Positions 1-7,504 of a DNA stretch of 64,000 nucleotides are shown piece by piece. Below the pieces are notes generated by a model, which was not told the DNA's origin, did not search any database, and worked only from the letters and a program-made list of their open reading frames with translations. Origin of the DNA: CAWFFV01 sp963814985 (GTDB taxonomy: Bacteria > Chloroflexota > Ktedonobacteria > Ktedonobacterales > Ktedonobacteraceae); the NCBI GenBank assembly GCA_963814985.1, contig CAWFFV010000056.1:1-64000 (forward strand). The letters are read 5' to 3'. How positions within the stretch are numbered: the first letter of the stretch is position 1; each line of letters opens with the position of its first letter. The translations under genes were made by a program, and so were the position numbers.

Positions 1-298
1 CAATATAAGGGATATTAAGACGTATCACCTTTGCAATCGCATGACGCACACGCAAGAAACCAACGAGATTGCAAGCCAGCACAATGAGTGCTACCCCAGC
101 AATAAAGAGTTGACTAAAGGGAAGAAAATGGAGACACATCAAAGGGAACCAGACACAAAAAGCGAATAGGGCCATTCCAAGCGCTTTGCTGAAGGCCCAT
201 CCTCGATCTGGTAGATTGTGGAAAACGGTCATAGTGAGCGGCAGACATACCAGTCCCAACGCCTCGACCAACGCCCACATCTGAAATAATTCGATCAT
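1..298 (-). CDS. DUF2298 (Chlor_Arch_YYY) membrane protein, N-terminal fragment
   Basis: The gene runs off the left edge; only about 99 N-terminal residues are visible. It starts at the ATG whose complement is at 296-298 and reads MIELFQMWALVEALGLV, followed by a second hydrophobic stretch and an LPDRGWAFSKALGMAL motif. Hydrophobic helices around an 'LPDRG..SK.LG' signature are, from memory, typical of the start of DUF2298 proteins, which are large polytopic membrane proteins of unknown function in Chloroflexota and Archaea. The C-terminal half of the gene at 2990-7207 belongs to the same family, so this may be a paralogue. It lies downstream of the M50 protease gene on the same strand after a 164-bp gap. 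The ribosome binding site is weak. Family assignment is moderately sure; function is unknown. Confidence 0.7.
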   Translation of the reverse strand, partial: MIELFQMWALVEALGLVCLPLTMTVFHNLPDRGWAFSKALGMALFAFCVWFPLMCLHFLPFSQLFIAGVALIVLACNLVGFLRVRHAIAKVIRLNIPYI

Positions 299-462
299 TG
301 GCACTCTCTAAAAATAGCAACCATCACATACCTACCACCTAAAACGTATCTACCACCCAATTGGTTCCCCGCTACACCTTTTTTAGGTACAATAGTACTT
401 GTGTCTTGCTCATCTTTCAGATGGTCTTCTGGTAACACCTCAGGCTTGCTCACCACCATCAA

Positions 463-2382
463 TCAATTTTTCCAGTCAAAATGGGTCATCGGTTTGGCTT
501 GCGGGGAATCATAGGCAATAGTGACAAGTTCGAAATTCTGCAACATCAGGTCTCGCAGATTGCCAGTATAGGGCACTGCTGGCTTCTCATTGGATGAGAT
601 CCAGATAGTAAGCTGATGGCCCTTAAGAGGATAGCCCAGAAAACTGCTGCTCTTGAGTACCGATGTCTGCTGAGTCTGCGCCCAGATATCCATAAATTGA
701 CCCAGAGTATAGGCTCTCTGCATAGGCGCTTCCACATGAATCACCCCATCGGTTCCGGACGTCTGCAACCAGAAAGCGCACTGGCCTCCTGTCGGAATAC
801 CGACATTTTCAGGAACCGCTACGGCCCGATTCTTCACAAAGATGGTCAGATGTGTAAAGATACGCTCGTTCGTATGCCCTGCTTGATCGCAAGGAATGCC
901 ATCGACTGTTCTGGAGAGTTGCGTGGGTTCTTGCGTAAAGATTAATTGAGGCATCCAGAAGAAGGCGACAAGGACAATAGTTCCGGTAGTGCCCAGAGCA
1001 CCAATAATGCTACGTTTGGGTGTACGCTTGCTCCAATTCCAGGCCGCTCTTATCGGTCCCCGACCCAAGTTGATAAACATATAGACACTTGCCCACAACG
1101 GTAGAGCAGTGAGAAGCATTTGTACAACCAACAATACCATACCTGAGTAGTTATGTGTACTCTGCTCATTGGCCAACGCGCCTTGTTGTATACGAAGCGA
1201 GTTCCAGGAGGTCAGCACGATGGTTGGGGCATTGATGATAGTAAAAGATAAAAGGGTCACAAGTACAAAGATTGTGACGCAGATATAGCTGGCAAATACT
1301 ACTTTGACCCAGGGCTTCAGACCTGGTAACCTGTTTCCTTTCCAGGCAGGAACAGGTAAGACACTACGCAAAAAGGGGCCAATTTGTGAGAAGAAATCCG
1401 GGATACCTGTGAGATCTGTGAGTGCCCAGTAGCCGTCCATCCGCACAAAGGGGAGATTTTGGAAGAGAATATCTAGATCAATCAACACAACTACTGAGAG
1501 GAGAAATTCTTGTCCAGAGAGCAAGGAGAAGACCATGATACCAAGAGCGAAAAGAAGGCCGAAATAGAATCCACCAAGATCTGTACGGACCCTGGCCCAT
1601 CGACCAAGTCGATAGCAGTCGGTCACATCGGTGTAGAGCGCAGGATAAATCAGATAGAGACCGATGCCCATCCCCCGAACTTTGCCACCTCCATAGCGAA
1701 GCGCCGAGGCATGACCGAATTCGTGGAAAACTCCCGCCACAAGTAACAGGGCCAGCACAGTGAGCAATCGTCCTGGTACAGAGAGGGTTTCGAGAATGAT
1801 ATGTGTAATGCTTCCATGGACAAGATACAACCACTCATGGGCAACAGCAATAATGGCCAGGATGGGAATGATAACATATGGCAGATACAAGACCTGGAGC
1901 ACTCTGGTGATCGGATCGATAAAACGCGGGCCGATCATCTTCATGCGCAGATTGACAGCAAGGGGCGAGGCCACACGATTCTTCACAACCAATCCGTTGT
2001 CTGGCGAACTATTCACGCTGGAAATGATCCCCATTGGGATGAGCTTCGTCTGGATGATCTGTCGCACATTATCGGGACTGACGATCCATTCTGTTACCTC
2101 TGTGACTTCAGCAGCTATCTCATTGTGTGTGTGCTCACCATTAGCTTGCTCTGCAACACGGTAGAGAAGCTCCGAGAGTTGGATAAATTGACCGTCGCGC
2201 TGGATAAGCCATTGCTGATCTTTGAAACCGCTCTCTTGCAGTTCTCCAGCAAGTTGTACATTCGGGGCAAGTACCGGATACTCAATCGCCTCCGTAGAGG
2301 TGGTTGGCAAATCTTGCGAGGCTTGAAAAACTACTGGCTCCAAAGCATCTGTGTCGTTTGAGGGTGGTGTGTTCGGGATCAT
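463..2382 (-). CDS. Membrane M50 (site-2 type) zinc metalloprotease with N-terminal PqqD-like domain
   Basis: A 639-residue polytopic membrane protein. I chose the ATG at 2382 because GAGGAG lies about 9 bases upstream; a longer frame would start inside a hairpin. Residues about 35-120 resemble a PqqD-like fold (LIQRDGQFIQLSELLYRVAE, then NGEHTHNEIAAEV), which in other systems recognises peptide leaders. Residues 220-224 are HEFGH, the zinc-binding HEXXH of M50 proteases, embedded in a hydrophobic helix, with a downstream TDLGGF region. At least eight more hydrophobic segments follow, and the last about 150 residues look soluble. Similar proteins are annotated as 'putative peptide zinc metalloprotease protein'. 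Directly upstream is a small precursor-like peptide gene, which suggests the protease processes or exports that peptide; this is inference. Protease fold is confident, substrate is not shown. Confidence 0.8.
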   Translation of the reverse strand: MIPNTPPSNDTDALEPVVFQASQDLPTTSTEAIEYPVLAPNVQLAGELQESGFKDQQWLIQRDGQFIQLSELLYRVAEQANGEHTHNEIAAEVTEVTEWIVSPDNVRQIIQTKLIPMGIISSVNSSPDNGLVVKNRVASPLAVNLRMKMIGPRFIDPITRVLQVLYLPYVIIPILAIIAVAHEWLYLVHGSITHIILETLSVPGRLLTVLALLLVAGVFHEFGHASALRYGGGKVRGMGIGLYLIYPALYTDVTDCYRLGRWARVRTDLGGFYFGLLFALGIMVFSLLSGQEFLLSVVVLIDLDILFQNLPFVRMDGYWALTDLTGIPDFFSQIGPFLRSVLPVPAWKGNRLPGLKPWVKVVFASYICVTIFVLVTLLSFTIINAPTIVLTSWNSLRIQQGALANEQSTHNYSGMVLLVVQMLLTALPLWASVYMFINLGRGPIRAAWNWSKRTPKRSIIGALGTTGTIVLVAFFWMPQLIFTQEPTQLSRTVDGIPCDQAGHTNERIFTHLTIFVKNRAVAVPENVGIPTGGQCAFWLQTSGTDGVIHVEAPMQRAYTLGQFMDIWAQTQQTSVLKSSSFLGYPLKGHQLTIWISSNEKPAVPYTGNLRDLMLQNFELVTIAYDSPQAKPMTHFDWKN

Positions 2383-2405
2383 TTTGAAGCACTCCTCGCA
2401 GTTGC

Positions 2406-2439
2406 GTGGCAGGCTGAGCATGTTTGCTCAGCCTGCCAC
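2406..2439 (-). other. 15-bp perfect hairpin between peptide gene and protease gene
   Basis: Bases 2406-2420 pair perfectly with 2425-2439 around a 4-base loop. The hairpin follows the stop of the peptide gene and precedes the protease start on the same strand. There is no T-run after it on the minus strand, so it is not a standard intrinsic terminator. It could protect the upstream mRNA or partly attenuate transcription, giving more peptide than protease. That role is inferred. Confidence 0.75.
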
Positions 2440-2466
2440 TTTTACAACAGCTCTACAAAATAGAGC

Positions 2467-2709
2467 TTATTTTTTCACAAGGACCCCTGCAAGCGCTGTA
2501 GCATAACACCCGGGCTGAGCACTGGCGTACAATGCTGCAGTTCCTGGACAGTAATTATAGGCCATCGCCACATTGGTCGTTATAGGAGCAATTGAGAGAA
2601 CGAACAGCGGCGACCCATATCCATACGACATCACCTCGCGGTTCGGAAGCTCCATGGCAACCTGGGCCTCAATCTCTGTAACGTTCAGCAACTTCTTTTC
2701 TGTCGTCAT
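2467..2709 (-). CDS. Small precursor-like peptide, candidate RiPP precursor
   Basis: An 80-residue peptide. The start at 2709 is set by a strong AAAGGAG site 8 bases upstream; a longer frame to 2805 lacks such a site. The N-terminal 28 residues (MTTEKKLLNVTEIEAQVAME then LPNREVMS) are charged and leader-like. The remainder is hydrophobic and rich in Gly, Ala, Tyr and Thr, with Cys at about 54 and 68 (YNYCPGT, QPGCYAT) and a KK C-terminus. The gene stands before a membrane protease with a PqqD-like domain. A leader plus hydrophobic core next to a leader-binding-domain protease fits a ribosomally synthesised, post-translationally modified peptide, but no modifying enzyme is visible here. A+T-rich DNA with a TATAAT-like box near 2774-2779 lies upstream. 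I do not recognise a named family. Confidence 0.7.
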   Translation of the reverse strand: MTTEKKLLNVTEIEAQVAMELPNREVMSYGYGSPLFVLSIAPITTNVAMAYNYCPGTAALYASAQPGCYATALAGVLVKK

Positions 2710-2989
2710 TTGATTATCTCCTTTGTGATACTTGGGACTTTGAGCAAACACCTTCACTGCGTGCTTGCTTGCTATTATAATATAGTAATTTTTAGATAAA
2801 TTCAAGCTATTTCGACTCTTAAAGTTGCGCTTAAAATGCTTTCTCAGTAAGTTTTAATAATGCAAAAATATTGTAGAGTTAATTATTATTAATAGATTTT
2901 ATTCTTTTAGTGATTTATAGCGATGATGATCGATTTCTTCAAGCTCTATCCGAGTGACATCGTCTCCAGATCCTCCCCTGGCTTTTTCT

Positions 2990-5900
2990 TCAGTCGCTTG
3001 ACATCATCTCATAAATGGTCACTCCATCCGAACGATAAACGACACGCAAACTCTGACCAACCATATGCTCAAACTTGTCCAAACCGGCTGAAGTTTGTGC
3101 TGCATACGTTTCTCGTTCTAAGGGACCTACATAGATATAGTGCACATGGTAGTAACGTAACAATTCCAGAGCCTGCTCAGAGTCCGTCGTTGAATAGATA
3201 ATTCCAACATCAGTAACGCGGTTGAGAGGTTGGTTAGTATAGCGTTGCTCACTTACATGGTCAGGCCAACCCAACACATCGGGTAATCCCGTAAAAACAG
3301 AGATACGGCCAAACCACTGGTATGAGGTGGGTACAGCAGCTTCAAGCACAACTGGAGAACCTGCAACATGCGCATTGAGCCAGGCAATAGCCTTCGCATC
3401 ACCAGGATACCAGGCAGAGACAAAGGCAAACCCATCCATTGTAGGAGTATAATTGGCACTCTGCACAGGCTTCTGTGCATCGATCCACACCTGATGATCA
3501 TTGATACGCGATTGCGTTCCCTGGAAAAGAAATATTGAGCAACAGAGTACAAAGATCCCCAGTGTCACCATCCACCATCGACGTACAAGGCCCCCCAATA
3601 CATTCCACAAGTAATGGACAGCCAGCGCCTCTCCAATAGCCAGACACAACCATGCCTGTATCGAAAATTTGAAAACCGTATTCATGCGCTCATAGTCGCC
3701 ACCATCCAGGAAGTCACGCACATAGATAAGCTCTATCCCTAAACAAATACATAGGCCCATCATTAACAAAAGATAGATATACGTGTGTGTTCTCCTGGAT
3801 ATGCTTCCCACCTTCTCCAGAGTCGTCTCACCATTGAGCCATTGAGTTCTGATGAATTGGAAAAAGAGAAATCCACCCAGTACTAACATTGCAGCTAAAA
3901 GAACCTTCACTCCGAGCACCATCAGGATCACCAGAACTCCAATACTCAACAAGATATATCCTGTAATCCACCAGGATTGGGAAGCATCTCCCACATATCG
4001 CGGAACAACCCATTTCTGATAAAATTCTGCCAGAAAGAAACTGAGAGCGAGGAATATCCATAAACCAAAAATAGTGAGATAATCGCCCAGACCAGTTGCT
4101 TGCTTCACCACCCCCAACCCATTCACATAAAGTTGCTGATATGATAAGTAGAAGGGCAAATAGAAGAGGTAGCCAAGGCCACAAAGCAGTACCGCTATCA
4201 TCAGGCGAAAGCCCGACTCTACTACAATTTCAACCTTTGTCCTTTGCTTCCTATCCAGGAGTTTTTGTATCACTAACACCGCCGCTAACAACACGGCATA
4301 CACAGGCATATCCCAGGGATTTACACAGGCAATTGTGCCAAAAATAAAGGCTGCTAACAGATATAATGGCGCTCGTTCTCCATGCGGCGGCTCATACTTC
4401 TCATCGCCAGAGAGCAGCAATGCAGCGAGAATACCCAGCATACATACAGCAACTGGCATATCAATAACATGCGGGTGTAAGTCGGCAAAGAGGAAACTCC
4501 AAAAGGGAAACTCATTGATAGTGAAGGGAATGATACGGCTACTCTGCCAATAATTGAAAGCTGGCGGCTGTATATGCGCTAGCAGGGCTACCAGTTGTCC
4601 TTTAAATTGCGCAAATCCATCAAAGTTACCAATCAGTGCAGCGAAATATCCACCTAACAAACCTATACCCAAATTTCGTGACATGCTGTAGACGATCAGC
4701 ACAGCACCACTGAATGTCATAGCAAAGAGAGTGGGGATGGCAAGGTTAAAAGCAGTAGTGGGAATAATTCCGGTTAGTTTGATAAGGGAGCCAATAACGA
4801 CATATCCATAGTAGTAGTAGTTGATATATCCTCCTGCAAACCAGGGATCAAGTGGTGGCATATAGGGACTACGCAGAACGGCATTGAGAAAGGCTAATTC
4901 CATTGGCTTCTCTCCACCGAGATAGATCTGCCAGAGATCGGGGTTGAGAGAGCGAATGATGACGAAAAATAGATACGCCAGACTAAACAAGCCCTCGCTT
5001 AGCAGTAGTCTACGCCAATGTTGCCTGAAGAAGGCTACGATGGCACGTCTTTGCAAAGCAAGCGCTATAGCACTGCATACTATCAACCCACCCACCACCA
5101 GCCAGAGCGATAAGTAACTAAACGCTACTATATGGGTAGCCGCCAGCACCCAGGCCAGATACGCCAGAAGCAACACACCAATGGTTTTACTGAAGATATA
5201 GCCACGATCAAATAATGCACGAAAAGGGATGAAGACCAGTGGGTAGACCAGTAGTCCCAGAATGATGAGTGTCAGCCACCAAAATAACACAGGAACGGTG
5301 TTGGCGAGACTATTTGCTGGAAATTGAATACTAAAAGGGGGGGATTGCTGATCATCGGCAATTTGCTGAGGGCTGAGGAGCAAGGAATGCTGAGCACCGG
5401 AAAGATTTGCACCTTGTGGAGGCAATTGGATACCATCTAACAGCTTTTGCAAGAGCTGATCCTGTGTATAGGGGTAGGGATTATCGCGCACAAAGATACG
5501 AGTAGTTGGATGATCAAAAACGGAGTAGCTCTCGTCAGCGTTGCTATCATCAAGCGCCACGCCAAAGAGATTAGGATGGTTCTCGAACTGTGCCGCTAAG
5601 TGAAAACCGAGTTGTCCACTGTAGAGCAATTGATAATAGTGGATAGTGAGCGGATAGCGAAATGGAAGACGAGGAATGGATTTATCAAGACGATCCGTCG
5701 CCATCGTAATAGCATTCACCATAGGAAGCACATGGGCAAGCTGTTGCGCCTTCGCAATCGTATCATCACCATAGAGATCCAGGCCCGTCGTCGGCAGTCC
5801 ATTGGCATCAGGATAGCTAAGCTGCACAAATCTGGAGGGATCATACCCATTAACAGCGACAGGCAGGGGATCATCCCACTGCTCATAGGTCAGGACACTC

Positions 5901-7207
5901 CCTTGCGGTAAATGGCTATACATCCACTGTGAAGCCTGCACTTGAGTATTGGGTTGGCTATAAACATTCAGCAATGCCAGCCCCTGGAAGATCGTTCCCG
6001 CAAGAACCAGGCCAGGAATAGCATAACGCATAACGTTCACAAGCTTGCCAACATTAAAACGTTGAGTAAACTGCCATTCTCGGCGCATAAAAGCCACTAA
6101 GACCGTTGCGGCCATCAGTGTCAAAAGTGGATAGACAGGCAACATATAGCGCATAAATTTGACATAGAAGCTACCCATAATTGCACTATAGGCAAGCACC
6201 CAGGAAAGCACCACCGGCCAGGAATTTACATCACGTTTCCAGACGCGCCAGAGCAACCAGAGCAACCCAGCACAGGCCGTCAATCCCAGTGTAACCCCCA
6301 TCCCCCACAACACCATATTCTGTATCTCGTAGACATATGGTATGGTACCCGCAAATTGTCGTACGTAGGGAAGATCAAGAGTACCACGCACCAGATCCCC
6401 TTGCTCTGAAACTTGCTGGATAAAATTTGGCATATCCAGGAGTGCGTAGGGTTGTACGATAAAAAATACGAGCAATGCAACCAGACCGGCAAAAATAAGG
6501 GCAATGCCAGATGAGAGCAAGTCACGACGGCGATACCAGCGTAATACAATGGCAACAAATAAGGGAATTATCAGAGGTGCGGCACTGAATTTTGTCGCCA
6601 TAGCCAGACCATAACTAAGACCAGCCATGAGCGACCAGAACATCAACTTCTCACTCTCTACCAACACAACACAGGTAAAGAGTGTCAGCATAACGAAGAA
6701 GAGCAGCATTGTGTCAACAGCATAGAAGTGCGAAAGCTGCAACTCGAATGGGGTAAATACTACTAATGCTGCCGCAAGTAACGCGACATTCCATGCATAG
6801 AATTGGTTGGGGGTCTCATCTCTGACCAGCCGTAGTCCAAGTAAACCCGTCAATAGAATGGTGCCACTGTCAAAGAGTGCTGAGAGAACACGACCAACAA
6901 GTGTGAGATTAGCCAGAGATCCTGCTGAGGGAAAAAAGTGTACAAGGATATTGCCTATCAGAGCCAGGAGATAGAGTGGCAATGACCCATAAGCAAAGAA
7001 ATGCGGATTGAGTGGTGAGGCTACAGGGTCACGAAACTGCTCAAAGCTGGTCGGCCAGGCCAGTGTGGTAACATGAAACAGAATCTGCCTCTCATCGGGA
7101 TGGAAGCTATTCCCCTGATCCCAATTGAGACCATACAAACGCAAGATCAGCCCGAGGAGCACCAGACCCCATAAAGCCAGGGGTCGCCAGCGGATGGTGA
7201 GCTTCAT
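2990..7207 (-). CDS. GT39-type glycosyltransferase fused to DUF2298 (Chlor_Arch_YYY) domain
   Basis: A 1405-residue polytopic membrane protein. The N-terminal half has the layout of dolichol/polyprenyl-phosphate-mannose-type (PMT_2/GT39) transferases: one TM helix, then an external loop with GNSFHPDERQ, where the Asp-Glu pair is the usual catalytic feature, then about ten helices (to about residue 420) and a soluble region (about 420-640). The second half (about 680-1405) contains WFAGGYINYYYYGYV, the YYYY signature of DUF2298, and many more helices. This fusion is known in Chloroflexi; the physiological role is not established, but cell-envelope or protein glycosylation is plausible. The gene is intact, in contrast to many neighbours. 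A GGAGAAAGGG stretch precedes the ATG. The fragment at 1-298 is probably a paralogue of the C-terminal half. Confidence 0.85.
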   Translation of the reverse strand: MKLTIRWRPLALWGLVLLGLILRLYGLNWDQGNSFHPDERQILFHVTTLAWPTSFEQFRDPVASPLNPHFFAYGSLPLYLLALIGNILVHFFPSAGSLANLTLVGRVLSALFDSGTILLTGLLGLRLVRDETPNQFYAWNVALLAAALVVFTPFELQLSHFYAVDTMLLFFVMLTLFTCVVLVESEKLMFWSLMAGLSYGLAMATKFSAAPLIIPLFVAIVLRWYRRRDLLSSGIALIFAGLVALLVFFIVQPYALLDMPNFIQQVSEQGDLVRGTLDLPYVRQFAGTIPYVYEIQNMVLWGMGVTLGLTACAGLLWLLWRVWKRDVNSWPVVLSWVLAYSAIMGSFYVKFMRYMLPVYPLLTLMAATVLVAFMRREWQFTQRFNVGKLVNVMRYAIPGLVLAGTIFQGLALLNVYSQPNTQVQASQWMYSHLPQGSVLTYEQWDDPLPVAVNGYDPSRFVQLSYPDANGLPTTGLDLYGDDTIAKAQQLAHVLPMVNAITMATDRLDKSIPRLPFRYPLTIHYYQLLYSGQLGFHLAAQFENHPNLFGVALDDSNADESYSVFDHPTTRIFVRDNPYPYTQDQLLQKLLDGIQLPPQGANLSGAQHSLLLSPQQIADDQQSPPFSIQFPANSLANTVPVLFWWLTLIILGLLVYPLVFIPFRALFDRGYIFSKTIGVLLLAYLAWVLAATHIVAFSYLSLWLVVGGLIVCSAIALALQRRAIVAFFRQHWRRLLLSEGLFSLAYLFFVIIRSLNPDLWQIYLGGEKPMELAFLNAVLRSPYMPPLDPWFAGGYINYYYYGYVVIGSLIKLTGIIPTTAFNLAIPTLFAMTFSGAVLIVYSMSRNLGIGLLGGYFAALIGNFDGFAQFKGQLVALLAHIQPPAFNYWQSSRIIPFTINEFPFWSFLFADLHPHVIDMPVAVCMLGILAALLLSGDEKYEPPHGERAPLYLLAAFIFGTIACVNPWDMPVYAVLLAAVLVIQKLLDRKQRTKVEIVVESGFRLMIAVLLCGLGYLFYLPFYLSYQQLYVNGLGVVKQATGLGDYLTIFGLWIFLALSFFLAEFYQKWVVPRYVGDASQSWWITGYILLSIGVLVILMVLGVKVLLAAMLVLGGFLFFQFIRTQWLNGETTLEKVGSISRRTHTYIYLLLMMGLCICLGIELIYVRDFLDGGDYERMNTVFKFSIQAWLCLAIGEALAVHYLWNVLGGLVRRWWMVTLGIFVLCCSIFLFQGTQSRINDHQVWIDAQKPVQSANYTPTMDGFAFVSAWYPGDAKAIAWLNAHVAGSPVVLEAAVPTSYQWFGRISVFTGLPDVLGWPDHVSEQRYTNQPLNRVTDVGIIYSTTDSEQALELLRYYHVHYIYVGPLERETYAAQTSAGLDKFEHMVGQSLRVVYRSDGVTIYEMMSSD

Positions 7208-7248
7208 AGATCTTTTCCCTTTCTCCTATTTAAGACTGCCCAGATCTT

Positions 7249-7408
7249 CCTCGCCACCAGCGGTGGCTCGCCCTCGTTTAGTGTGGGTTTTGTCGTCACT
7301 GGTAGAGGTTGCGTTGCAACCTCTACCAGTGACGACAAAACCCACACTAAACAGCTTGCAAAGCGCCTTCGGCGCTGAGGAATCAGGAAAAGGAACCTGA
7401 GTAGTTAC
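7249..7408. repeat. Dispersed hairpin repeat, copy 1
   Basis: The flanks carry the family boxes: CCTCGCCACCAGCGGTGGC on the left, GGCGCTGAGGAATCAGGAAA and CCTGAGTAGTTAC on the right. The core is a perfect 37-bp inverted repeat, 7276-7312 with 7316-7352, around a 3-base loop. It lies between clpC and the GT39 gene on the minus strand, so it would be transcribed with either. See the repeat-family finding. Confidence 0.9.
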
Positions 7409-7504
7409 ATTCTGCCTCAGTATAGAGACTGTGTCATGATAGGTCAAGTGGCAATTTCTTGTTTAGGAACATTGGGCACAATTAGCTAGAGAATTATCTC
7501 CCAT

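Noticed and set aside
2923..3201. 92-codon plus-strand frame at the 3' end of the GT39 gene
   Set aside because: Overlaps the well-supported opposite-strand gene, with no ribosome binding site or recognisable protein content.
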